The position numbers and the translations under genes are program-made. From assembly GCA_024233215.1 (NCBI GenBank), contig JACKPW010000019.1, positions 62,001-126,000 of the forward strand: a DNA stretch of 64,000 bases, written 5' to 3'. Of the stretch, positions 17,562 to 26,907 are shown piece by piece. Each line of letters begins with the position of its first letter. Within the stretch, counting starts at the first letter, position 1. Source of the stretch: Verrucomicrobiales bacterium. Its GTDB lineage: Bacteria; Verrucomicrobiota; Verrucomicrobiia; Limisphaerales; J093. The notes under the pieces are model-generated. The model was given only the letters and a program-made list of their open reading frames with translations. It did not search any database and was not told the DNA's origin.

Positions 17562-17770
17562 TGCGGCAACTCTGAGGCAGCGCAACCGTCTCCCGCAAGC
17601 CCGCTGTGTGCGTTGGTGGGCGGTTCCTGGAAGGGTGGCGGCGCTGACGACCGCAGCGAGACCAGGCTGGCGACCTGCGTGGGGGCGACAGGCCCGGTTG
17701 GCCACCGGAAGACGGGACACTCTTCGCCGCGTCGAGCGAACGCCGGTTCGCCGCTACGAGGAGCCGGGGC

Positions 17771-19306
17771 CTACGGAGCTGACGGCACGGCGTTCGTTGA
17801 GATGGCGGTTGCGGGGGGAGTGTTGGTCGACGACGGAGCGGCGCCCGCGGGCGGGGCATTGGTTCCCCCAAAGTCCGCCGGCAGACCCAGCGCGGTCTTC
17901 AGCCGGGCGGCCAGTTCCGGTACCAACCCCTTCTCCGGATTCAAGAGGTCCTTGAGCACGGTTTCCCGCATGCTCGCCAGCGGAGGAAGTGGAACCCGTT
18001 CCCCCGAAGGTCCGTCGCCGATCTCACCGGTATAGCGCGCGTGGATCTTCCGGGCAACGAGCAGGTTCCCCGTGGCCAGATCGTCCTGCCCCGTGGCCAG
18101 ATAGACGAAGGAACGTTCCAGGGCACCCATGATGTTTGAGATCTGACGGTTCTGGTCCGTCTCGCCGGCATCCTCCTCGATCCGGGCCAGGGCGTAATCA
18201 TCCAGCGACTGCGCCTGGTCCACCTTCTCGGGGTACTTCTCCTTCAGGTAAGTGAACCACTGCTGCGCCTCCTTCAACCGGGCGTGGACATAGAGAAAGT
18301 AGACGGCGTCGCGGAGGAAGTTCTTGTGCGCGTTGCTGATGTTCTGCGCCATCGACTCATTCCCTCCCGCGCGCTCGGCGGCGACCATCTCCTCGTAGGA
18401 CGCACTGGCCTTGTCCACGATGTCCAGGTTTGGCCCGAACTCCACCGTCTGGTTCCAGGCAAGCTCGATCAGGCGCCCACGATAGAAGGCGAGTTGCATC
18501 GACTGGAAGATCAGCCGGCGCAGTTTGATGAGTTGGTCGTCGGTCTTGACCATCTTCCGCCCCACGCAGGCCCAGTAGATGGCGCTGGTCTCGGGCAGCC
18601 GCCATTCCAGCGGGCCGTATTCCTCATCGACCTCCTTCATCACCTCCGGGTCCATCTTGAACTCGTCGTGCAGCCGTTTCGCCCGGGCCGCCCAGGTGTC
18701 ATCGGGCGGCTTGATGAGGTCGTCGAAATTGGGGCGCCCTCCGCCCAACACCTCCGTCATCATGCCGGCCCAGCGCGACTTGTAATAGAGGTGGGCGTCA
18801 TCGAGGTTGTGGCCCAGCTTGTGCTGGAAATGCCAGCCGAGTTCACGGTAGAGCTCGACGTCGTGGGGGTTGTATTTGAGCGCCTGATCCCGAATGAGCT
18901 GGATGCCGGCGTAGACCCAGCGCCAGCGATCCGCCGGTTCGTTGAACTTGATCGAGATGTTGTAAGACATGTTCCACGCGGACACCACCCAGACCGCGTC
19001 GACATGCGGCGTGAGCTTGGTGATCCAGTCATGCAACTGGATCATCTCGAAATAGCGTCCCTCGTCCTGCATCTCCATGGCGCGAATCCAAAGGGCGTTG
19101 GCGATCAAGCCACGGAAACCGCCCAGGACGACGGTGGAAAACACGAGCAATGGCGGGGCGTTCTCCAGGGGTTCGGAACGGGTCAAACCCAGATCCGCCC
19201 GCGCCCGGTTCATCGAGCGCTGCACGAACGCAGAACCGGTCATGAGTGCCAGGACCAGCAGGCCCAGCAGGCCCTTGCGAAATCGGGAGGAGTGAAGGGG
19301 CTTCAT
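17771..19306 (-). CDS. Membrane-anchored helical protein linked to an ABC exporter, function unknown
   Basis: 511 residues. A single N-terminal hydrophobic segment (KGLLGLLVLALMTGSAFVQ) anchors the protein; the rest is mainly helical with TPR-like pairs (ANALWIRAMEMQDEGRYFEM, GWHFQHKLGHNLDDAHLYY) and a proline/alanine/threonine-rich tail. The gene starts 7 bp after the stop of the permease gene and follows the ATPase gene, so it is the third member of a likely operon (20720-21958, 19314-20699, 17771-19306). It may be an extracytoplasmic partner of the transporter; that is inference from position. ATG 19306 is chosen because residues upstream do not look coding. Confidence 0.75.
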   Translation of the reverse strand: MKPLHSSRFRKGLLGLLVLALMTGSAFVQRSMNRARADLGLTRSEPLENAPPLLVFSTVVLGGFRGLIANALWIRAMEMQDEGRYFEMIQLHDWITKLTPHVDAVWVVSAWNMSYNISIKFNEPADRWRWVYAGIQLIRDQALKYNPHDVELYRELGWHFQHKLGHNLDDAHLYYKSRWAGMMTEVLGGGRPNFDDLIKPPDDTWAARAKRLHDEFKMDPEVMKEVDEEYGPLEWRLPETSAIYWACVGRKMVKTDDQLIKLRRLIFQSMQLAFYRGRLIELAWNQTVEFGPNLDIVDKASASYEEMVAAERAGGNESMAQNISNAHKNFLRDAVYFLYVHARLKEAQQWFTYLKEKYPEKVDQAQSLDDYALARIEEDAGETDQNRQISNIMGALERSFVYLATGQDDLATGNLLVARKIHARYTGEIGDGPSGERVPLPPLASMRETVLKDLLNPEKGLVPELAARLKTALGLPADFGGTNAPPAGAAPSSTNTPPATAISTNAVPSAP

Positions 19307-19313
19307 GCGCGCG

Positions 19314-20699
19314 TCATCCCTGGTTCTGGGCGGTCGCCAGTTCGCGGCGCTGCAGCAAGGTGATCCCCACCAGGGCAAAGACCCCGCCCATCAGAACCAC
19401 AATCTGCCCACCGGCCCGGGCCACCGTGCCCCAGGAAATGCTCCGCCCGCCGCTGAGTTGTTCGACCGGCGAGAAATCCCGGACCACGTTCACCACGGAC
19501 AGGAGGACCTTGAAGCCGACCACGCTCACCGCATCGAAGAGGTTGGGATTCCCCACCATCCCCGTCTCATGATCCACCTCGCGGATCGTGCCCTGCTCGA
19601 TCACCGTCCGCATCGTCCCGGTGGAGAACGACACGATCAGCAGCGCAATGGAAACAAAGGCCGCCACCGGAAAGGAAAGCTGGCTCGCCGCCGCCAGTCC
19701 CACCGCCGCCAGCAGCGCCAACCAGAAGAACAGGATCGCCACACCACGCAGGTAGTTCAGCAGAAACCCTCCCTCCCGGTAGAGCACCTCGAATCCGTCC
19801 TCAAACTGGAACAGGATCGCGTCGTCGTTCAGGTTGCCCACTTCCACGTTCAGAATGCCGTTCGCGTCGAGCAAGCCGGGGTTCACCTTGATCTCATGGA
19901 AGCTCTCCGGGGAAAGCGACTGCAGTTCGCGCTGGCGATACGGACCCTGCTCGGGGCCGATGTCCCATTGCGTCCGGTAGGTCTCCTGCTTGGAGCTGCT
20001 GTCGCTGGCGGTGTAAAACTTGACCCGGAGGAAGAGCGGCTGGTCCTTCACCTGGTCGGCCACCGAACTGAGATCGATCTGCCACCGGCGCACCCATCCG
20101 GAACGGACCAACTGATACTGCGCATGCACCATTCCGGTCACCAGCTTCCGTAACTCCCCTCGGTCCATCTCCGCCACCTGGCCCTCCTTCAGGCGCTCGG
20201 CCATCAACCGGTCGATGTCCCCCTGCATCTCCGGCACCGCGGGTTTGAACGAGCCCCGCGCCACGAAGACCTCATTCTTCAGAACTGCCTGTTGCTCGGG
20301 GGAAAGCCGTTTGGCCCGCCACTGCAACTGGACGTAGATCACCGTGGTGGCAATGCCGAACAGCAGGAGGTTCACGAACATGATGCCGATCCATTTGCCC
20401 AGCCAGATCTGCCAGCGCGCGACCGGCTTCACCGCCACCACCTGAAGCTGGCATTCGTCGATGTCCCGGGCGAGCGTACCGCAGGCCAGCCAGAGCGTCG
20501 TCAACCCCAGCACGAGGACGGTCAGGCCCAGCGTGTAGGTGAGCACGATCTGGGTCATGCCCTCGGCGGACCCGTCGTCCTTGATCGCCGCCGGAAGCAG
20601 CAGCACCCCGCCGATGAGCAGGACGCCGAGCACGGGCACCAAACGGAACCGGAAGGCCGCCTTGAAAGTGAGTCGCGCGATGGCCAGCAGGGCTTGCAT
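19314..20699 (-). CDS. ABC-2-type transporter permease with large extracytoplasmic insert
   Basis: 461 residues. The opening MQALLAIARLTFKAAFRFRL and the segments GVLLIGGVLLLPAAIKD, IVLTYTLGLTVLVLGLTTLW and KWIGIMFVNLLLFGIATTVI fit ABC-2-type permeases. Between the third segment and FWLALLAAVGLAAASQL lies a hydrophilic stretch of about 200 residues with beta character (FLRVKFYTASDSSSKQETYR), probably outside the membrane. It starts 20 bp after the ATPase stop and ends 7 bp before the next gene, giving a compact three-gene unit. The cargo is unknown; gliding-type and lipid exporters have similar layouts. Confidence 0.8.
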   Translation of the reverse strand: MQALLAIARLTFKAAFRFRLVPVLGVLLIGGVLLLPAAIKDDGSAEGMTQIVLTYTLGLTVLVLGLTTLWLACGTLARDIDECQLQVVAVKPVARWQIWLGKWIGIMFVNLLLFGIATTVIYVQLQWRAKRLSPEQQAVLKNEVFVARGSFKPAVPEMQGDIDRLMAERLKEGQVAEMDRGELRKLVTGMVHAQYQLVRSGWVRRWQIDLSSVADQVKDQPLFLRVKFYTASDSSSKQETYRTQWDIGPEQGPYRQRELQSLSPESFHEIKVNPGLLDANGILNVEVGNLNDDAILFQFEDGFEVLYREGGFLLNYLRGVAILFFWLALLAAVGLAAASQLSFPVAAFVSIALLIVSFSTGTMRTVIEQGTIREVDHETGMVGNPNLFDAVSVVGFKVLLSVVNVVRDFSPVEQLSGGRSISWGTVARAGGQIVVLMGGVFALVGITLLQRRELATAQNQG

Positions 20700-20719
20700 G
20701 ACAGATAGCTTCGCCGAAC

Positions 20720-21958
20720 TCAGCCTTGCTTGGGACCGCCACTGCCTCCCAGCAGGTGCGAGAGCTTGTCGTCGGCCTCACTGAGATCGGGGGCACCGGA
20801 CTTCTCCACCCTCCCGGCGCCAGGCTCGGGCGCCGGCTGCTCCTCGTCCCCCATCGTCAGGGCATCCAGCTTCGCCAGGTCCGTGCCTGCTTCAGGTTCG
20901 GGAGCCTGCGCCCGCATCGTCGGGTCCGGCTCGACTTCAACCCGGGTCAACCGCTCGAGCACCCGGTCCGCCGCCCGTTCCGCCCCCTCCCCTTCATCGC
21001 CCCGAAGATAAGCCGCCACCTGGGCCCCGGAGGTCGCACCCGAGGTGGCCTCGGTCCGCTTCGCCTCCTCCACCACACCGAGGAAATAGCTCTCCAGGTT
21101 CTGGGTCGGGGTGTCCACCCGAACCTCGCGACCACCCGCCTCGGACCGCAACTTCGCCAGAACGTGCTCCATTGTTTCGCGTCCCACCGGCGGCGCAGTG
21201 ATGCGCACCGCGTCCGGCGTTGCCAGCAGTTCCTTGAGGGGGCCGATCGCCCGGACCCGCCCGCCGTAGTAGATCACCACGCGGTCGCACACGTCCTCGA
21301 CGTCCGCCAGCAAATGACTGCTGAGAATCACGGTCTTGCCCCGCCGGGCCAGCGCCACAATCAGGTCCTTCACCTCACGACAGCCGATGGGGTCCAGGCC
21401 GGAAGTGGGTTCGTCCAGGATGATCAGGTCCGGGTCATTGATCAGCGCCTGGGCCAGACCGATGCGCCGCTGCATGCCCTTGGAGAACTCCCCCACCGTT
21501 CGCCGCCGGACCTGGTTCAACCCCACCATTTCGAGCAACTGCTCCGACCGTTGCTGCCGTTCTTTCGCGGGCAGGTGGAACAGGTTCCCGAAGAAATCGA
21601 TCGTCTCCGAGGAATCGAGGTAGCGGTAGAGGTAGGACTCCTCGGGCAGATAGCCGATCCGGCTCTTGGTGGCAACATGGCGTGGCGAATGGCCAAACAC
21701 TTCGATGCGTCCGCGCGTGGGGTGCAGCAGGCCGAGCAGCAGTTTCACCGTCGTGGACTTGCCGGAGCCGTTTGGACCCAGCAGACCGAAGACCTCGCCG
21801 CGTCGCACCTCAAACGTCACGTTGTCGACAGCCCGTGCCTTGGGCCGGCCCCAGAAGTCCTTGAAGACTTTCGTGAGACTCTGCACCCGGACGACGGCCT
21901 CGGCGGCCGCGGCCGCGGGCCGGGCCCCGGATGGTTCTGCTGTTGCGGTAGCCACCAT
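20720..21958 (-). CDS. ABC transporter ATP-binding protein with acidic C-terminal extension
   Basis: 412 residues. One standard ABC cassette: Walker A GLLGPNGSGKSTTVKLLLGL, signature EFSKGMQRRIGLAQALI, Walker B DLIILDEPTSGLDP and the switch histidine in ILSSHLLADVEDV. This is the CcmA/NatA-type exporter ATPase. Beyond about residue 300 there is an extra ~100-residue tail rich in E, P and A (EPEAGTDLAKLDALTMGDEE) that the family normally lacks; it may mediate partner contacts. ATG 21958 is chosen; upstream in-frame sequence lacks similarity. First gene of the operon with the permease and the helical protein. Confidence 0.88.
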   Translation of the reverse strand: MVATATAEPSGARPAAAAAEAVVRVQSLTKVFKDFWGRPKARAVDNVTFEVRRGEVFGLLGPNGSGKSTTVKLLLGLLHPTRGRIEVFGHSPRHVATKSRIGYLPEESYLYRYLDSSETIDFFGNLFHLPAKERQQRSEQLLEMVGLNQVRRRTVGEFSKGMQRRIGLAQALINDPDLIILDEPTSGLDPIGCREVKDLIVALARRGKTVILSSHLLADVEDVCDRVVIYYGGRVRAIGPLKELLATPDAVRITAPPVGRETMEHVLAKLRSEAGGREVRVDTPTQNLESYFLGVVEEAKRTEATSGATSGAQVAAYLRGDEGEGAERAADRVLERLTRVEVEPDPTMRAQAPEPEAGTDLAKLDALTMGDEEQPAPEPGAGRVEKSGAPDLSEADDKLSHLLGGSGGPKQG

Positions 21959-22178
21959 GTGTTGATCAAGCAAACGACCCGCTGGGCTGGGGAAGCGTGC
22001 TTCCACGGTTTCCCGTCCACGGCGGGCCAACGTACCTTAAAAGGCCGGACCCTACCGGCCCCAAGGACGGCCGCAAAGTAGCAAACGCACGCCGCGGGAC
22101 ACAACTGCGCGTTTCCCGGCACAGCGCCCCCTGTCCCCCCACCCCGGCGAACGCCAGTTCACCGCGACTCCCCGTCCC

Positions 22179-22199
22179 CCAACTCCCAACTCCTAACTC
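22179..22199. repeat. Three 7-bp tandem units (CCAACTC)
   Basis: CCAACTC, CCAACTC and CTAACTC follow one another in the pyrimidine-rich 278-bp region between two divergent genes (starts at 21958 and 22237). It is short, and may simply be slippage-prone sequence; a regulatory role is not shown. Confidence 0.5.
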
Positions 22200-22236
22200 C
22201 TTCCCAGTCCCCCCCGCTTCTGCTTCACTTCGCGGC

Positions 22237-22944
22237 ATGCAAGACACCACTTGTTCGCGAGCGGTCCGGAACACCGGATTCACCTTCATGGCCGCAACCA
22301 CCCTGCTGGTGGCCGCCTCGTTCAACCCGCTGCGGGCTGCAGACACCCCTGCCGCCCTGCAAACCGATCCTGCCGGCTGGACCGATCTCCTGCCCGCCTC
22401 CGGCACCGAGGGCTGGTTCCGCATTCCCGTGCCCCCCGGGGCGCCGCTCGGCCGTGACCAATGGCACGTGGACACCGACCGCAAAGTGCTGGTCTGTGAC
22501 GGCGACGGCGGCCACGACATGCTGCTTTTCGGGAAGGAGTTCGGGGACGCGATCTTCCACCTGGAGTTTCGCTACGTCCGAAAGGAAGGCGCCACCGGCT
22601 ACAACAGCGGGGCCTACGTGCGCAACTCGAAGGACGGCGCCATCTGGCACCAGGCCCAGTTCGGCGACGGAAAGGACGGCTTCCTCTTCGGCGTGAGCCC
22701 GGTCCCGGATGCGAAACCGAAGTTCTTCAGCCTGAAGAACCAGGTCACGGACAACCGGGTCAAAGCGGCCGGTGAATGGAACACGCTGGAAATCACGGCG
22801 CGCGGCCGGGATCTCACCCTCTGGGTGAACGGCGCGGTCACCTGCCGGTTTGAACAGTGCGGCCAACCGAAGGGCTTCATCGGCGTCGAGGGCGAGGGCT
22901 ACCACATCGAGTTCCGCAACCTGAAGGTGAAGGAGATCAACTGA
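22237..22944 (+). CDS. Secreted DUF1080 (3-keto-disaccharide hydrolase-like) protein
   Basis: 235 residues. A signal peptide (FTFMAATTLLVAASFNPLRA) is followed by one DUF1080 domain, a concanavalin-like jelly roll. Diagnostic stretches are HLEFRYVRKEGATGYNSGAY, FSLKNQVTDNRVKAAGEWNT and a terminal GEGYHIEFRNLKVKEI. DUF1080 proteins act on 3-keto-glucosides and occur in large numbers in Planctomycetes and Verrucomicrobia, where they often accompany Gfo/Idh/MocA oxidoreductases. A second DUF1080 gene lies at 53859. ATG 22237 precedes the signal peptide; in-frame sequence upstream to 21997 is low-complexity and rejected. Confidence 0.88.
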   Translation: MQDTTCSRAVRNTGFTFMAATTLLVAASFNPLRAADTPAALQTDPAGWTDLLPASGTEGWFRIPVPPGAPLGRDQWHVDTDRKVLVCDGDGGHDMLLFGKEFGDAIFHLEFRYVRKEGATGYNSGAYVRNSKDGAIWHQAQFGDGKDGFLFGVSPVPDAKPKFFSLKNQVTDNRVKAAGEWNTLEITARGRDLTLWVNGAVTCRFEQCGQPKGFIGVEGEGYHIEFRNLKVKEIN

Positions 22945-23010
22945 CCCCAAGCAAGGCCGCAAGTCGGTGCCAGGGGACCCACCTACTGGAGGGCAAAGAA
23001 AGACCCGGCT

Positions 23011-23259
23011 GTGAAGGAATCCGCCATCAACCGGGTCTCCAAAGCCCATGCGGAGGCAAACAGCATGCTTGCGTTCGCCGCCGCTTTGCTACTGGACATG
23101 GTCGCCTTCTGGGATTCCGCTCAGCTCAACAAGAAATGGGCCTTCTTCTTCCTCGCGTACTTTCTTGCCATGACGGGCGCGCGCATCTACGCACGCGACA
23201 GAAAGATCAGAGAGCTCTATCCGCCTCCAAGTGGATCAAACGCGGCTGACCAAGCGTGA
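23011..23259 (+). CDS. Small membrane protein, unknown
   Basis: 82 residues from a GTG start. Two hydrophobic segments (MLAFAAALLLDMVAFW and WAFFFLAYFLAMTGARIY) are joined by a short charged loop, with a charged C-terminus (ARDRKIRELYPP). The amino acid pattern is natural for a membrane hairpin protein, which a random frame in GC-rich DNA rarely gives, and no longer competing frame on either strand is convincing here. It sits 66 bp after the DUF1080 gene. A GGAGGG purine stretch is about 20 bp upstream of the GTG, farther than ideal, so the exact start is unsure. No family recognised. Confidence 0.55.
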   Translation: MKESAINRVSKAHAEANSMLAFAAALLLDMVAFWDSAQLNKKWAFFFLAYFLAMTGARIYARDRKIRELYPPPSGSNAADQA

Positions 23260-23340
23260 TCAGGGCGACAGCCCGGACCGCGGCTCATTCACGTTTTCCC
23301 AGTTGCCCCCCAACAGGGATTGCGTACCTTGCCCGCCGTG

Positions 23341-24450
23341 ATGGATGTGACTTGCCCCTGCGCGGCCGCCCGGAAAGCGGCCGCATGTCTACTCGTTGCC
23401 CTGATTCTGCTCGGTCTCCAGGCGGGCGCGGCGGTTTTCGACATCGACCCTGATCGCAGCACGATCACGGTCTCGGGCAACCTGGCCGGCATTACGGTGA
23501 AGGAGCAGGCACCGGGCAGTCTCACCTCGAAGCTGGCCGGCAAACTGACGGTCGAAGTCAGCCCGGACACGATCCAATTCCTGGAAGGAGAACTCATCCG
23601 GGTTCAGGACAATGGGAACTGGCAACCGAAGGCGAATGGTGAGGCCGGCAGCGAAGCCGGTGCCTTCGGCGGAAAGGCTTCGAACTTTCTCGTTTCCGCC
23701 GTGGCGGCAGGCCGGGACATGGAACTGAGTCTCGTCAGCGAGGTGCTGGGCCTGGCGAACGGTGAGTTCCCCGCCGACGGGTTGGTCTTCTCGTTTCCGG
23801 TCGGGGGCACCGCCGCGTTTGACTATCTGGCCACCGGCCTGCTCGCCGCTTCAGGCCGGCTGCAACTCGAGGGGTACGGCACCAACGTCGCCGCCACACC
23901 CGCCACCCTGACCACCGAAGGGGCCACCCAGACGCTCACCATCCCGCTCGACACCACCTATGAATTCGCGCTCATCAGCGAGACCACCCCGGACACGGAA
24001 GTAATCATCAAGGGCCAACTCGTGGCCACCCGCACGGTTGGCGCCGCACCCACGGATTTCGCCGGCTTCATCGAGACCTTCTTCCCGGGAGAAACGGACC
24101 CGCAAATCATCGGGCCGACCGCAAACAGCGACGGCGACTTGCTGATCAATTTCGTGGAATTCGCCTTTGGGCTGGATCCCACCCAACCCGACGAGGGCCT
24201 CATACCCCTCAACGCGGAACTGCTGAACGCGAACACAGTCCTGCTGACCTTCGACCGCCCCACCGGCCTGCAGGGGGTGGGGTATCCCGTCTTCGGCGCG
24301 ACCGCCTTGGGCGAGTGGCAACGTCTGGACGTGCCGGAGTCGACTGAAGACCTCGGCAACGGCAGGGAACAGGTCACCGTTCAACTGGACTTGTCCGGCG
24401 TCCCCGGGCCCAGCCGGTTTGCCCGCCTCGGGGTGGAAATGCTGCCCTGA
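23341..24450 (+). CDS. Secreted protein with verrucomicrobial-type C-terminal module
   Basis: 369 residues. Signal peptide (AACLLVALILLGLQAGAA) after a short cysteine-containing n-region. The central part is beta-rich and unassigned (VFDIDPDRSTITVSGNLAGI, then a long T/S/A-rich stretch). Around residues 258-285 comes NSDGDLLINFVEFAFGLDP, the calcium-loop-like motif common before C-terminal modules in Verrucomicrobia. The tail (TVLLTFDRPTG ... GEWQRLDVPE ... SRFARLGVEMLP) matches the module found in three other secreted proteins here. The in-frame TTG at 23320 would add seven residues; ATG 23341 is preferred. Function unknown. Confidence 0.75.
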   Translation: MDVTCPCAAARKAAACLLVALILLGLQAGAAVFDIDPDRSTITVSGNLAGITVKEQAPGSLTSKLAGKLTVEVSPDTIQFLEGELIRVQDNGNWQPKANGEAGSEAGAFGGKASNFLVSAVAAGRDMELSLVSEVLGLANGEFPADGLVFSFPVGGTAAFDYLATGLLAASGRLQLEGYGTNVAATPATLTTEGATQTLTIPLDTTYEFALISETTPDTEVIIKGQLVATRTVGAAPTDFAGFIETFFPGETDPQIIGPTANSDGDLLINFVEFAFGLDPTQPDEGLIPLNAELLNANTVLLTFDRPTGLQGVGYPVFGATALGEWQRLDVPESTEDLGNGREQVTVQLDLSGVPGPSRFARLGVEMLP

Positions 24451-24685
24451 ATTCCGCTCCCCACGTTCTCCGCAAGGGCTTGGACGAATCCGGCCGGGTA
24501 AGACGCGGGCCGGCTCCGGACGGAACAGCGCACGAGAACTGCAAGGCAATCCAACCGTTGCGGCTCTGTCGTGCAGGCTGTTGCCGGGGACGACCACCCT
24601 CCGGGACCAATCGGGGCTCTCCCCACCCGCCACCCCCGCCGCGTCGTTCGCGGCCAGCGTAGGGATCCGAGCGACAGCTGGCCCC

Positions 24686-26110
24686 TCAAACCGAAACAAC
24701 CCCGACCAACCGTCGCCCCTGCGCGAGCAGTTGTTGCACCCGCTCCGGCGATGAAGCCTCGGCATAGACACGAAACAAGGGTTCCGTGCCGGAGCCACGC
24801 AGCATCAGCCACGAACCGTCCCGGGCAATGAACTTCACCCCGTCCAGCGTTACCACCTGCGTCACCGGCGAACGCGACAACCGCGTCGGAGGATTCTCCG
24901 CAAGCCGTTGTTCAATCTCCCGCGCCGACCCCACCGGAACCTGAAGGCCCGTCCGATCGTAGTGATGCGGCCCGTATCGCCGGGTCAATTCACCGAGCAA
25001 CTGCCCCACGCTCCGGCCTCGCGTCGCCAGCAGTTCCAACAGCCACAGCCCCGAGGCGATCCCGTCGCGCTCCGGCACATGCCCCCGGTAGCCGATGCTG
25101 CCACTCTCCTCGACTCCCAGAAGCACCGCAGGGTCGAGCAACTCCGGGGCGATGTACTTGAACCCAATCCCCACCTCCTGTAACGGCAGACCGTGCGCCG
25201 CACAAAGGGCATCCACCATCGAGGTCGTGTTGATGGACTTGACGACACGTCCCCGCTCGCCGCGGTTCGCCGCGAAATGCTCGATCAGGAGGCAGATGAT
25301 CTGGTGGGCGGTCAGCGGGTTTCCCCGCCCGTCGAGTCCGCCGATCCGGTCAGCGTCGCCATCGGTCACAAGGCAGATGTCCTGGGGATTCCGGCGGAGC
25401 CATGAGGAGGTCGTCCCATAGTTACGCGGAATGGGCTCCGGATTCACGCCGCCAAACAGCGGATCGGCCTCGCCGCGGAACGTACTCACGCGACAGCGGG
25501 TTCCCGCAAGGAGCGTGTCGAAACAGCCCGCGCCAACCCCGAACATCGGGTCATGGGCCACCCGGAGTTTCGTGCCTGCAATTGCCTTGAAATCGACCAA
25601 CCGACGCACCGCGGCGAAATGGGCCGGCATCAGGTCCCGCACAATGATCCGCTGGGACCGTACGGCCTCGTCGAAGGGTAGTTGCCGGATCGGGTGGGCG
25701 TCGATCAAGGCCTCGATCGCACTGCTGGTCCCCGTGTCGGCGGACCCGCCGAAGGATGCCTTGAGCTTGTAGCCGTTGAAGCGGGCGGGATTGTGGCTGG
25801 CAGTAATCATCACGCCGCCCACCGCCCCTTGGTCGCGAACCGCGAGTGAAACGGCCGGCGTGGGGGTGGGCACCGGGGTAAGGATCACACGAAGCCCATT
25901 GCCGGCCAGCACCTCCGCCGTCAACCGCGCGAACTCCTCGGACAAGAACCTCCGGTCATAGCCCACAACCCCCAGCTTTCGCGTGTCCGCACCTGGCCGG
26001 GCCAGCCAGTGATCCGCGGTGGCCTGCGCCACCCGTGCGACGTTGGCGAAAGTAAACTCGCCGGCAATCACGCCGCGCCAACCATCGGTGCCGAAGTGTG
26101 GTTTGTGCAT
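24686..26110 (-). CDS. Phosphoglucomutase/phosphomannomutase family protein
   Basis: 474 residues, full length for the alpha-D-phosphohexomutase superfamily. Domain 1 holds the phosphoserine loop GGVMITASHNPARFNGYKLK with Ser105; the metal loop is VTDGDADRIGG; the sugar-specificity loop is VEESGSIGYRGHVPERDGI; the phosphate-binding loop is LRGSGTEPLFRVYAE. It interconverts hexose-1-phosphate and hexose-6-phosphate. EESGSIG instead of GEQSGH argues against GlmM; the mannose/glucose preference cannot be fixed from sequence alone. The ATG at 26110 gives the usual HFGTDGWRGVI opening; a GTG at 26137 would add nine residues. Its start is 83 bp from the rpe stop on the same strand. Confidence 0.9.
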   Translation of the reverse strand: MHKPHFGTDGWRGVIAGEFTFANVARVAQATADHWLARPGADTRKLGVVGYDRRFLSEEFARLTAEVLAGNGLRVILTPVPTPTPAVSLAVRDQGAVGGVMITASHNPARFNGYKLKASFGGSADTGTSSAIEALIDAHPIRQLPFDEAVRSQRIIVRDLMPAHFAAVRRLVDFKAIAGTKLRVAHDPMFGVGAGCFDTLLAGTRCRVSTFRGEADPLFGGVNPEPIPRNYGTTSSWLRRNPQDICLVTDGDADRIGGLDGRGNPLTAHQIICLLIEHFAANRGERGRVVKSINTTSMVDALCAAHGLPLQEVGIGFKYIAPELLDPAVLLGVEESGSIGYRGHVPERDGIASGLWLLELLATRGRSVGQLLGELTRRYGPHHYDRTGLQVPVGSAREIEQRLAENPPTRLSRSPVTQVVTLDGVKFIARDGSWLMLRGSGTEPLFRVYAEASSPERVQQLLAQGRRLVGVVSV

Positions 26111-26193
26111 GCCCTGCTTGAGGATCTCGAGGACCACCTCGTCCAGTTCCTAAACCATGAAGAACGGCACGGGGCCTCCCGGGCCACCAACAC

Positions 26194-26907
26194 CTAGGTG
26201 GCTGGGGTTACCCCGTCGGCCGAGGCCGCCGCCCTCCATCCCGCCTTCCCCGCTGCCTCGATCGCCAACCGGCGCATCTTCGCAATGGCCTGCTTCAGAC
26301 TGCGTTTTCCAAACAGTGCCGTGCCACTGACAAAAGTATCCGCTCCCGCTCCGGCACATTCCTGGATGGTCCTCGGGTCCACCCCGCCATCGACTTGAAG
26401 CCGGAAGTTCAACCCGAGCTCCCGCCGCCAGCGGGCCACCTGTTCGATCTTGGGCACGGTTTCCTCGATGAAACTCTGCCCGCCGTAGCCGGGATTCACC
26501 GTCATCACAAGCACCAGGTCCACCAGCTTCAGAAAGGGCTTCACGGCACTGACCGGGGTGGGCGGGTTCACCGCCAGGCCCACCTTCGCCCCCAGCGCGC
26601 GCACGTCCCACAGCAACGAAGGCAGCCGGTTCTCCAACTCGACATGCACGGTCAATCCCCAGGCGCCGGCCTCGCGAAAAGGACGCAGCAGGATCTCCGG
26701 GCGCGAGCACATCAAATGCACGTCCAGCGGGAGGCGCGTGGATTTCCTCAGCATCCGGACGATTCCCGGCCCGAAAGTCAGGTTCGGGACGAAATGGCCG
26801 TCCATGATGTCGACATGGAGCCAGTCGGCCCGCGCCTTCTGGGCCCGGCGGGCTTCGTCACGAAACCGGGCGTAGTTCGACGCGAGCAGTGAGGGCGCAA
26901 TGATCAT
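26194..26907 (-). CDS. rpe: Ribulose-phosphate 3-epimerase
   Basis: 237 residues, TIM-barrel. Hallmarks in order: IIAPSLLASNYARF, WLHVDIMDGHFVPNLTFGP (metal-binding His and catalytic Asp), PLDVHLMCSRPE, VLVMTVNPGYGGQSFIE, LQVDGGVDPRTI and ADTFVSGTALF. It interconverts ribulose-5-phosphate and xylulose-5-phosphate in the pentose phosphate pathway. All catalytic signatures are intact. It precedes the phosphohexomutase gene on the same strand with an 83-bp gap, so the two carbohydrate enzymes may be co-expressed. Confidence 0.95.
   Translation of the reverse strand: MIIAPSLLASNYARFRDEARRAQKARADWLHVDIMDGHFVPNLTFGPGIVRMLRKSTRLPLDVHLMCSRPEILLRPFREAGAWGLTVHVELENRLPSLLWDVRALGAKVGLAVNPPTPVSAVKPFLKLVDLVLVMTVNPGYGGQSFIEETVPKIEQVARWRRELGLNFRLQVDGGVDPRTIQECAGAGADTFVSGTALFGKRSLKQAIAKMRRLAIEAAGKAGWRAAASADGVTPAT

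Noticed and set aside
16699..17871. Upstream extension of the VIT gene frame to a 620-residue protein
   Set aside because: The extension overlaps the secreted-protein gene on the same strand in another frame, and the VIT family N-terminus starts exactly at 16698.
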